Positions 13,001 to 23,207 of a DNA stretch of 64,000 nt are shown here, one piece after another. Source of the DNA: Taudactylus pleione (lineage: Eukaryota > Chordata > Amphibia > Anura > Myobatrachidae); assembly GCA_031769625.1 (NCBI GenBank), contig JAUIMM010000646.1:248501-312500 (forward strand), in the 5' to 3' direction. Position numbers and translations under genes: made by a program. The notes under the pieces were generated by a model. The model was given only the letters and a program-made list of their open reading frames with translations, ran no database searches and was not told where the DNA came from. Position 1 is the stretch's first letter; each line of letters begins with the position of its first letter.

Positions 13001-16000
13001 TATATATATACATAGAGCCTTCACCTGGCAAATAGCCGCGTTTTACCCCAGCAATAATTATATATATACATAGAGCCTTCACCTGGCAAATAGCAGCGTT
13101 TTACCCCAGCAATAATTATATATATACATAGAGCCTTCACCTGGCAAATAGCAGCGTTTTACCCCAGCAATAATTATATATATACATAGAGCCTTCACCT
13201 GGCAAATAGCAGCGTTTTACCCCAGCAATAATTATATATATATACATAGAGCCTTCACCTGGCAAATAGCAGCGTTTTACCTCAGCAATAATTATATATA
13301 TACATAGAGCCTTCACCTGGCAAATAGCAGCGTTTTACCCCAGCAATAATTATATATATACATAGAGCCTTCACCTGGCAAATAGCAGCGTTTTACCCCA
13401 GCAATAATTATATATATACATAGAGCCTTCACCTGGCAAATAGCAGCGTTTTACCCCAGCAATAATTATATATATACATAGAGCCTTCACCTGGCAAATA
13501 GCAGCGTTTTACCCCAGCAATAATTATATATATACATAGAGCCTTCACCTGGCAAATAGCAGCGTTTTACCCCAGCAATAATTATATATATACATAGAGC
13601 CTTCACCTGGCAAATAGCAGCGTTTTACCCCAGCAATAATTATATATATACATAGAGCCTTCACCTGGCAAATAGCAGCGTTTTACCCCAGCAATAATTA
13701 TATATATACATAGAGCCTTCACCTGGCAAATAGCAGCGTTTTACCCAGCAATAATTATATATATATACATAGAGCCTTCACCTGGCAAATAGCAGCGTTT
13801 TACCCCAGCAATAATTATATATATACATAGAGCCTTCACCTGGCAAATAGCAGCGTTTTACCCCAGCAATAATTATATATATACATAGAGCCTTCACCTG
13901 GCAAATAGCAGCGTTTTACCCCAGCAATAATTATATATATACATAGAGCCTTCACCTGGCAAATAGCAGCGTTTTATCCCAGCAATAATTATATATATAC
14001 ATAGAGCCTTCACCTGGCAAATAGCAGCGTTTTATCCCAGCAATAATTATATATATACATAGAGCCTTCACCTGGCAAATAGCAGCGTTTTACCCCAGCA
14101 ATAATTATATATATATACATAGAGCCTTCACCTGGCAAATAGCAGCGTTTTACCCCAGCAATAATTATATATATATACATAGAGCCTTCACCTGGCAAAT
14201 AGCAGCGTTTTACCCCAGCAATAATTATATATATACATAGAGCCTTCACCTGGCAAATAGCAGCGTTTTACCTCAGCAATAATTATATATATACATAGAG
14301 CCTTCACCTGGCAAATAGCAGCGTTTTACCCCAGCAATAATTATATATATACATAGAGCCTTCACCTGGCAAATAGCAGCGTTTTACCCCAGCAATAATT
14401 ATATATATACATAGAGCCTTCACCTGGCAAATAGCAGCGTTTTACCCAGCAATAATTATATATATATACATAGAGCCTTCACCTGGCAAATAGCAGCGTT
14501 TTACCCCAGCAATAATTATATATATACATAGAGCCTTCACCTGGCAAATAGCAGCGTTTTACCCCAGCAATAATTATATATATACATAGAGCCTTCACCT
14601 GGCAAATAGCAGCGTTTTACCCCAGCAATAATTATATATATACATAGAGCCTTCACCTGGCAAATAGCAGCGTTTTACCCCAGCAATAATTATATATATA
14701 CATAGAGCCTTCACCTGGCAAATAGCAGCGTTTTACCCCAGCAATAATTATATATATACATAGAGCCTTCACCTGGCAAATAGCAGCGTTTTACCCCAGC
14801 AATAATTATATATATACATAGAGCCTTCACCTGGCAAATAGCAGCGTTTTACCTCAGCAATAATTATATATATACATAGAGCCTTCACCTGGCAAATAGC
14901 AGCGTTTTACCCCAGCAATAATTATATATATACATAGAGCCTTCACCTGGCAAATAGCAGCGTTTTACCCCAGCAATAATTATATATATACATAGAGCCT
15001 TCACCTGGCAAATAGCCGCGTTTTACCTCAGCAATAATTATATATATACATAGAGCCTTCACCTGGCAAATAGCAGCGTTTTACCCCAGCAATAATTATA
15101 TATATACATAGAGCCTTCACCTGGCAAATAGCAGCGTTTTACCCCAGCAATAATTATATATATACATAGAGCCTTCACCTGGCAAATAGCAGCGTTTTAC
15201 CCCAGCAATAATTATATATATACATAGAGCCTTCACCTGGCAAATAGCAGCGTTTTACCCCAGCAATAATTATATATATACATAGAGCCTTCACCTGGCA
15301 AATAGCAGCGTTTTATCCCAGCAATAATTATATATATACATAGAGCCTTCACCTGGCAAATAGCAGCGTTTTACCCCAGCAATAATTATATATATATACA
15401 TAGAGCCTTCACCTGGCAAATAGCAGCATTTTACCCCAGCAATAATTATATATATATACATAGAGCCTTCACCTGGCAAATAGCAGCGTTTTACCCCAGC
15501 AATAATTATATATATACATAGAGCCTTCACCTGGCAAATAGCAGCGTTTTACCCCAGCAATAATTATATATATACATAGAGCCTTCACCTGGCAAATAGC
15601 AGCGTTTTACCCCAGCAATAATTATATATATACATAGAGCCTTCACCTGGCAAATAGCAGCGTTTTACCCCAGCAATAATTATATATATACATAGAGCCT
15701 TCACCTGGCAAATAGCAGCATTTTACCCCAGCAATAATTATATATATACATAGAGCCTTCACCTGGCAAATAGCAGCGTTTTACCCCAGCAATAATTATA
15801 TATATACATAGAGCCTTCACCTGGCAAATAGCAGCGTTTTACCCCAGCAATAATTATATATATATACATAGAGCCTTCACCTGGCAAATAGCAGCGTTTT
15901 ACCCCAGCAATAATTATATATATACATAGAGCCTTCACCTGGCAAATAGCAGCGTTTTACCTCAGCAATAATTATATATATACATAGAGCCTTCACCTGG

Positions 16001-16086
16001 CAAATAGCAGCGTTTTACCCCAGCAATAATTATATATATACATAGAGCCTTCACCTGGCAAATAGCAGCGTTTTACCTCAGCAATA
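4096..16086. repeat. Major 58/60-bp satellite array, ~12 kb, ~205 copies
   Basis: Uninterrupted head-to-tail array. The monomer reads AATAATTATATATATACATA, then GAGCCTTCACCTGGCAAATA, then GCAGCGTTTTACCCCAGC. Length varies in 2-bp steps (58, 60, occasionally 62) through the (TA)n tract, plus single-base changes in the C-run (CCC, CCCC, CCCCC). Recurrent diagnostic variants are CCTCAG for CCCCAG, GCCGCG for GCAGCG, CAGGAATAA for CAGCAATAA, and TATCCCAG. These recur in the same order in different parts of the array, showing higher-order duplication. Short minus-strand frames of three or four 60-bp units appear only where consecutive 60-bp variants keep phase, so they are by-products. In the potassium-channel orientation (minus) each monomer carries CCAG|GTGAAG, a moderate 5' splice-site-like word. 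Confidence 0.97.
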
Positions 16087-16153
16087 GGAAATCCAATACC
16101 TTAATATGAAGTATATTAAAAACCTTCTTTCATTGATCTATTCACAGAACTAA

Positions 16154-16294
16154 GGGGGAGATTTGTCAAACCTTGGAGATATATAGTACAAACCAATCAG
16201 CACCTATCTAATTTTTCAAACACAGCCTGTAACATGAGTTAGGAGCTGATTGGTTGGTACTTTATTTCTCTCCACGTTTTGATAAATCTCACCC
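16154..16294. mobile_element. Short palindromic MITE, ~141 bp
   Basis: Ends are imperfect inverted repeats: left GGGGGAGATTTGTCAAACCT, right the complement of GGGTGAGATTTATCAAAACG. The arms also share ACCAATCAGC and GCTGATTGGT near the middle. The structure and the 'gatttatcaaa ... accaatcagc' wording match a class of short foldback MITEs common in amphibian and fish genomes. No clear target duplication seen. Confidence 0.75.
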
Positions 16295-16439
16295 AAAACA
16301 TTTTCTAAAATTATGTAATATGTCACTACCATGCTGAGTTGGCGGTAAAAGAACAGTTATTGCGGCAAAGGCATCTCGCCGGTGGTGCATTACCGCTGCA
16401 TCCATCATCATTGATAAATCTGTCCCTTGCTATCAACCT

Positions 16440-16755
16440 CTAACAGGAGATAGAAGCTTATCCCCGATTGGCTGCATGAGCCCTATAGATAAAAGATCAT
16501 TCCTGAATGGCAGCTGTGCCATCTTATTACATGAGCCGTATACAGGGGCGTTTCAAGAGAGGAGGGGCCCGTGTGCAGACTCAGTGTGGGCCCCTCCTCT
16601 CTCCGGCGGTACCGCGGCGCAGCACTAGCTGTAAATTCTGGCTTAGTGCCAGAATTTACTACGCAAATGCGCAGGTCTCCGGGAAAATGGCCACCATGCT
16701 CTGCAGCACTATTACATGAGCCATATAAATAAAAATTTATCCCTGATCGGCCGTT
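16440..16755. repeat. Degenerate 55-bp-satellite monomers split by an insertion
   Basis: GATTGGCTGCATGAGCCCTA (16468), the CTGTGCCATCTTATTACATGAGCC stretch near 16515-16540, and a third piece near 16708-16750 resemble the 55-bp satellite at 19390-22009. Between them lies a ~157-bp segment beginning CAGGGGCGTTTCAAGAGAGG with GC-rich inner inverted repeats, probably a small transposon fragment. I read these as old, diverged monomers outside the main array. Confidence 0.5.
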
Positions 16756-17110
16756 GAGGATCCAGGCAGAACACAGTGTCAGAGCAGCCACCGGCGCCGG
16801 AGGAGAGACCAGGGAGCCTCGGAGGGAGTGGAGGAGGACCTGCCCACGCTGACACAGGTAGGTGTAACCCGCTATTCGCCACCTCACAGTAGCGGATAGT
16901 AACTCCATCACATTCCAAAAATACATCATTTTTGTAATTTGATGAATACCATAATTTCCATATCCCCATACTAATGCCCCCATACTAATGAACTAATGTA
17001 TGGGGAGTGTGGAAATTAACGCAGGGGGACTTACCCAGGAGTTATCAGTGATCTCTGAAAATGTCCTTAAAAACCTCATTCTAGTGTTGATGATTAGGCC
17101 CCTCGGACTT
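16756..17110. other. Single-copy spacer, nothing recognised
   Basis: Includes a GC-rich stretch (16770-16860) that reads as a long minus-strand frame with no family resemblance. No supported gene. Confidence 0.4.
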
Positions 17111-17117
17111 GTAGTGG

Positions 17118-17990
17118 ATTGTAGCACCAACTGGAGCTGGAGTGGAACCAAACTATAACACATCCTGGATCTGGAGTGGAATCTGACTATAGCACAACCT
17201 GGAGCCGGAGTGGAATCTGACTATAGCACAACCTGGAGCCGCAGTGGAACTGAACTATAACACATCCTGGAGCCGGAGTGGAATCTGACTATAGCACAAC
17301 CTGGAGCCGGAGTGGAACTGAACTATAACACATCCTGGAGCCGGAGTGGAATCTGACTATAGCACAACCTGGAGCCGGAGTGGAACTGAACTATAACACA
17401 TCCTGGAGCCGGAGTGGAATCTGACTATAGCACAACCTGGAGCCGCAGTGGAATCTGACTATAGCACAAGCTGGAGCCGGAGTGAAATCTGACTATAGCA
17501 CAACCTGGAGCCGGAGTGGAACTGAACTATAACACATCCTGGAGCCAGAGTGAAATCTGACTATAGCACAACCTGGAGCCGGAGTGGAACTGAACTATAA
17601 CACATCCTGGAGCCAGAGTGAAATCTGACTATAGCACAACCTGGAGCCGGAGTGGAACTGAACTATAACACATCTTGGAGCCGGAGTGGAATCTGACTAT
17701 AGCACAACCTGGAGCCGGAGTTGAACCGAACTATAACACATCCTGGAGCCGGAGTTGGAACGAACTATAGCACAACCTGGAGCCGGAGTGGAATCGAACT
17801 ATAACACATCCTGGAGCCGGAGTGGAATCTGACTATAGCACAACCTGGAGCCGGAGTGGAACCGAACTATAACACATCCTGGAGCCGGAATGGAATCGGA
17901 CTATAGCACAACTTGGAGCCGGAATGGAATCGGACTTTAGCACAACCTGGAGCTAGAGTGGAATCTGACTGTAGCACATCCTGGAGTCAG
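17118..17990. repeat. 34-bp repeat organised as a 68-bp dimer, ~25 monomers
   Basis: Two 34-bp monomer types alternate over much of the array: TATAGCACAACCTGGAGCCG ending GGAATCTGAC, and TATAACACATCCTGGAGCCG ending GGAACTGAAC. Alternation breaks in a few places, and monomers at both edges are more diverged, as expected for an ageing array. Confidence 0.93.
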
Positions 17991-18480
17991 AGTGGAATCA
18001 CCTCTGGAGTAGACAAGTGAAGACAGCTAGCCAATGAGCTGGAGCCTTGGATGTCTAACAGTGACAAAGCTCAGGCACAGAGTCCTGTCAGTGGAAGGTA
18101 TTTATACCCTGGGTCTCACAGAGATTGGCTGGTGTGGTTAGGTGCCACTTAGTCTAACTGCCATTGGAGATTAGTGGTCAGCTGATCGGGACAAACATGG
18201 CAACTCCCAGTGTCCGGAGCCCGCCAGAACTCCAGGCCCCTTGAGGCCACTACCACACTGGGAGCTTTTCAACAGAGCATCAGCTGGCTGGGACCGACAT
18301 GGCGGCGACCAGTGTTTGGAGCTGGCGGAAACCCTGCCGGAGCTCCAGGCCCCTGAGACCACCACCATGCTTAGAGCCCATCAACAGCACACACTCCTGA
18401 GAGCCTCCAGCCCGGGCCCCCTGCCAGGACAGAGCAGCATGAGCCCTATAGCAGGTGTGGCAATTACAGAATGAGACTGA
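17991..18480 (+). repeat. Unclassified repeat with an internal ~100-bp duplication
   Basis: 18181-18243 and 18284-18360 are diverged copies of one segment: GACAAACATGGCAACTCCCAG versus GACCGACATGGCGGCGACCAG, each followed by a CCAGGCCCCTTGAG-like end. Upstream is GGTATTTATACCC, TATA-box-like. The texture recalls retroelement LTR or promoter sequence, but I see no LTR ends and no coding region. Confidence 0.35.
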
Positions 18481-18644
18481 TGCTATAATTTATGTTTAAT
18501 TATATTAATTACATGTCAACTCCGTTCCCCTACTATGTGCTCCCCTTCTGCCCCCACACACGGCTGCACTCTTATTTCCCATTGGTCAGAGCCGTCCCGT
18601 AGCTCATTATCTGTCTCAGCAGCTCCGTCACTTTCTTCTGTCCC

Positions 18645-19058
18645 TCAGTAAGTGATGCAGAACGGGTTCCCCTGAGTACAGACCTTGTGTACAGATGTGA
18701 CTTTAGGGAAAAGAAATAAGTCACACGGTGCTAGGTCTGGCGAGTATGGAGGGTGCTCTAGCTCTGCTATCTGTTTCCCGGCCAGTAACTGCGTCACAGA
18801 GAGCTGTGTGGGCCGGTGCGTTGTCCTGATGGAGGATGAAACCATTTTCCACATCTCCGGCCTCTTTCTTCTCATTCTTTCCCGTAAAGTTACTAGAACA
18901 TGTTTGTAGTAATGTTGAGTCACTGTTGCGCCTCCTGGTTCCCAGTCTTCCAAAATAACATCCTGGAAATCAAAGGGAACAACTCGCGTGGTTTTGTATT
19001 CGGATTTGCTGTGACGCGCTCTCTTCATTCTCGGTGATGATGGTGTTTTCCAGCGCAT
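18645..19058 (-). pseudogene. Mariner-type transposase fragment
   Basis: The minus-strand frame of 137 residues shows the C-terminal half of a mariner-family DDD transposase, a nuclear enzyme that cuts and pastes its own element at TA sites. A VVPFDFQD block stands where the first catalytic Asp lies. HPPYSPDLAPCDLFLF near residue 101 is a hallmark of the family. Between them the motif usually read as HQDNAPAH is present only in another frame (18815-18840), so there is a frameshift around a catalytic Asp. The N-terminal DNA-binding half and the terminal inverted repeats are not recognisable. The element is dead. Mariner assignment is firm at family level; the subfamily is open. Confidence 0.85.
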
Positions 19059-19389
19059 AGACTGGCGTCACTGAATCTTTTGTGCCACACACAGGCACAT
19101 GGCATACAATCTGCCTCCTAAGCCTCGGGCAGCATACAGAAATATTCCCTGAGCGTTTTGTTCAATTTAACTAAAGTTAACGTGTTGCTCTACTTTTGAA
19201 CTGAGATTTTTACTACGCATTTACAGCGTGACAGCAAACTATCTGTGCGAGAGGGGTGACACTTGCAAAACTGTTTTGGGATAGTCCAAGGTCAATGTTC
19301 CCCCACTCCTTTATAATTCATGCAGTATGGTTTATTTATTGCATGTGCAGTCTCGTTATTTAATAGCTAAAGCTCGTAGCTAAAAGCTC
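19059..19389. other. Spacer between mariner fragment and satellite
   Basis: May hold more decayed mariner sequence, but I cannot align it by eye. Nothing else seen. Confidence 0.35.
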
Positions 19390-22009
19390 ACTGAGGATTG
19401 GCTGCTGAGCTGTGTTAGTACATGAGCCCTATAGATAGTATCTCCTCAGTGATTGGCTGCTGTGGATTGTTAGTACACGAGCACTATAGTTAATAACTCC
19501 TCGGTGACTGGCTGCTGTGGATTGTTAGTACATGAGCCCTATAGATAATAACTCCTCGGTGATTGGCTGCTGTGGATTATTAGTACATGAGCCCTATATA
19601 TAAAAACTCCTCTGTGATTGATTGGCTGCTGAGCTGTGTTAGTACATGAGCCCTATAGATAGTATCTCCTCAGTGATTGGCTGCTGTGGATTCTTAGTAC
19701 ATGAGCCCTACAGATAATAACTCCTCAGTGATTGGCTGCTGTGGATTGTTAGTACATGAGCCCTATAGATAATAACTCCTCAGTGATTGGCTGCTGTGGA
19801 TTGTTAGTACATGAGCCCTATAGATAATAACTCCTCTGTGATTGGCTGCTGTGCATTCTTAGTACATGAGCCCTATAGATAATAACTCCTCAGTGATTGG
19901 CTGCTGTGGATTGTTAGTACATGAGCCCTATAGATAATAACTCCTCTGTGATTGGCTGCTGTGGATTGTTAGTACATGAGCCCTATAGATAATAACTCCT
20001 CTGTGATTGGCTGCTGTGGATTGTTAGTACATGAGCCCTATAGATAACTCCTCAGTGATTGGCTGCTGTGGATTGTTAGTACATGAGCCCTATAGATAAT
20101 AACTCCTCAGTGATTGGCAGCAGTGGATTGTTAGTACATGAGCCCTATAGATAATAACTCCTCAGTGATTGGCTGCTGTGGATTGTTAGTACATGAGCAC
20201 TATAGATAATAACTCCTCTGTGATTGGCTGCTGTGGATTGTTAGTACATGAGCCCTATAGATAACAACTCCTCTGTGATTGGCTGCTGTGGATTGTTAGT
20301 ACATGAGCCCTATAGATAACTCCTCTGTGATTGGCTGCTGTGGATTGTTAGTACATGAGCCCTATAGATAATAACTCCTCTGTGATTGGCTGCTGTGGAT
20401 TGTTAGTACATGAGCCCTATAGATAATAACTCCTCTGTGATTGGATGCTGTGGATTGTTAGTACATGAGCCCTATAGATAATAACTCCTCTGTGATTGGA
20501 TGCTGTGGATTGTTAGTACATGAGCCCTATAGATAACTCCTCAGTGATTGGCTGCTGTGGATTCTTAGTACATGAGCCCTATAGATAATAACTCCTCAGT
20601 GATTGGCTGCTGTGGATTCTTAGTACATGAGCCCTATAGATAATAACTCCTCAGTGATTGGCTGCTGTGGATTCTTAGTACATGATCCCTATAGATAATA
20701 ACTCCTCAGTGATTGGCTGCTGTGGATTCTTAGTACATGAGCCCTATAGATAATAACTCCTCAGTGATTGGCTGCTGTGGATTGTTAGTACATGAGCCCT
20801 ATAGATAATAACTCCTCTGTGATTGGCTGCGTCGGATTGTTAGTACATGAGCCCTATAGATAATAACTCCTCAGTGATTGGCTGCTGTGGATTGTTAGTA
20901 CATGAGCCCTATAGATAATAACTCCTCGGTGATTGGCTGCTGTGGATTGTTAGTACATGAGCCCTATAGATAATAACTCCTCGGTGATTGGCTGCTGTGG
21001 ATTGTTAGTACATGATCCCTATAGATAATAACTCCTCTGTGATTGGCTGCTTCGGATTGTTAGTACATGAGCCCTATAGATAATAACTCCTCGGTGATTG
21101 GCTGCTGTGGATTGTTAGTACATGAGCCCTATAGATAATAACTCCTCTGTGATTGGCTGCTTCGGATTGTTAGTACATGAGCCCTATAGATAATAACTCC
21201 TCTGTGATTGGCTGCTGTGGATTCTTAGTACATGAGCCCTATAGATAATAACTCCTCTGTGATTGGCTGCTGTGGATTGTTAGTACATGAGCCCTATAGA
21301 TAACAACTCCTCTGTGATTGGCTGCTGTGGATTGTTAGTACATGAGCCCTATAGATAATAACTCCTCGGTGATTGGCTGCTGTGGATTGTTAGTACATGA
21401 GCCCTATAGATAATAACTCCTCGGTGATTGGCTGCTGTGGATTGTTAGTACATGAGCCCTATAGATAATAACTCCTCGGTGATTGGCTGCTGTGGATTGT
21501 TAGTACATGAGCCCTATAGATAATAACTCCTCCATGACTGGCTGCTGTGGATTGTTAGTACATGAGCCCTATAGATAACAACTCCTCTGTGATTGGCTGC
21601 TGTGGATTGTTAGTACATGAGCCCTATAGATAATAACTCCTCGGTGATTGGCTGCTGTGGATTGTTAGTACATGAGCCCTATAGATAATAACTCCTCGGT
21701 GATTGGCTGCTGTGGATTGTTAGTACATGAGCCCTATAGATAATAACTCCTCGGTGATTGGCTGCTGTGGATTGTTAGTACATGAGCCCTATAGATAATA
21801 ACTCCTCCGTGACTGGCTGCTGTGGATTGTTAGTACATGAGCCCTATAGATAATAACTCCTCGGTGACTGGCTGCTGTGGATTGTTAGTACATGAGCCCT
21901 ATAGATAATAACTCCTCCGTGACTGGCTGCTGTGGATTGTTAGTACATGAGCCCTATAGATAATAACTCCTCCGTGACTGGCTGCTGTGGATTGTTAGTA
22001 CATGAGCCC
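19390..22009. repeat. 55-bp satellite, ~48 copies, each with a CCAAT-type box
   Basis: Monomer: GTGATTGGCTGCTGTGGATT, GTTAGTACATGAGCCCTATA, GATAATAACTCCTCG. Some copies are 52 bp (GATAACTCC for GATAATAACTCC). Variation sits at CTCGG/CTCAG/CTCTG/CTCCG, GTTAG/CTTAG and CTGTG/CTTCG. Every monomer contains ATTGG in GTGATTGGCTGC, the inverse of a CCAAT (NF-Y/Y-box) site. On the minus strand most monomers read TACTAAC followed nine bases later by CACAG, which resembles a branch point and 3' splice site. Confidence 0.96.
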
Positions 22010-22728
22010 TCTGGTTGCAATTATACAGCAGTGCTGAGCGTCTCTATTCCATTGTGTGTGACTGTATCTTCCAGATTTCTCCAGTGATGACAAATGATCA
22101 GACGGCCGCCCAATACCTGACGCCATCTCACGGTCACCACTTGTGCCTCCGAAATAACTGATGAAAAGCAGAAAAAGATGCTGTATTCTTTGGCAAAGCT
22201 ATTAGTTAACCCTTAGCACTCCGGGCCCGGAGTAGCAGGGAAGCTGGGCGTTATATATATTTGGAGTAACAGCGCGATTAGGGGATGGTGACATAGTGAT
22301 AAATGAGAGATATCCGGATTACCGTGAAGACGCACACCATGGGGCCCGTATTCCCGGAGGCTGGCTGTCTCCCCCTCATATGAGACCCCTGGACCACTGC
22401 ACATACAGCACCAATAATTCTCAGTCACTATGTTCTGCCCTACATCTTCCAATTACTGGAGATACCTCCGGCCCAGCTAACGCCTCCATCCATCCTGGCC
22501 AGCTCCAACACTGCTTATTGTCTCCTTCCCAGAACCCTCTGGGGCCAGGAATGGATACTACACAAACCTAATGGATGGAGGATGGGATCGTGTTCCCTAC
22601 AGTGACAGTATTACAGCATAGGAATGAATATGCGACTTACACGTAATAAAGTGCTCATCTTTCTCCATTCCCGCTAATTATCCCACACTCTCCATCCAGC
22701 AACTGACCTTCCATGACCCCAGAACTGC
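22010..22728. other. Single-copy spacer, nothing recognised
   Basis: Mixed-composition sequence. Short frames on both strands show no family resemblance. No repeat structure seen. Confidence 0.45.
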
Positions 22729-22850
22729 TGTACGGAGGCACAAGCCAGCACCATAGTATTAATATGCAGGTGTATGGAAGCACAGGTCAGCACCGTAATA
22801 TTACCTTACAGGTATATAAAAGTACATTCAGCACAGTAGTATTGCCACAG
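22729..22850. repeat. Diverged outlying monomers of the 42/72-bp satellites
   Basis: About three degenerate units (GGAGGCACAAGCCAGCACC; GGTGTATGGAAGCACAGGTC then CGTAATATTACC; GGTATATAAAAGTACATTC) match the 42-bp monomer of 25869-26905 in order and spacing. They lack the 30-31 bp segment typical of the 72-bp units. Confidence 0.7.
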
Positions 22851-23207
22851 AGGAGTCAATCAAGTCGCCCCCTTGGAATCACGTCACCTGGACGTCCAGC
22901 ATTCTCTCGCCCAAAATGCACAGGATTAGCCGCATAAAGCGGTTACTTACATGCTAAGTGTCGGGCGTGCTGCCGTTAAAGCGCGATTAGTGCAGCCTTG
23001 GGACTGGACACCCAAATCAATTAAATAGCTCCTAAGAAAATTTAGACGGGAGATACGAGGGCCCAAAACAACTGAATCGCCTCCAAAATGGCGGCAGGCA
23101 TGGATCGTAGTCCTGGGAACTGCCGGTGAGGACACCAAGACTGCAGGAGCTAATGGAAAGCCATCCGATAAGTTAGACAGGGACCTCGGGGGCAGTTATA
23201 GACAGCG
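22851..23207. other. Single-copy spacer, nothing recognised
   Basis: No convincing gene or repeat seen between the outlying monomers and the array. Confidence 0.4.

Noticed and set aside
4617..15530. Repeated MKALCIYIIIAGVKRCYLPG frames in the large satellite
   Set aside because: They exist only where 60-bp monomers are adjacent; a single 58-bp monomer ends them.
4096..16086. Possible CRISPR-like array of regular repeats
   Set aside because: There are no unique spacers; monomers abut, and the genome is vertebrate.
16483..16983. 166-codon minus-strand frame
   Set aside because: It spans diverged satellite monomers and an inserted repeat; no domain recognised.
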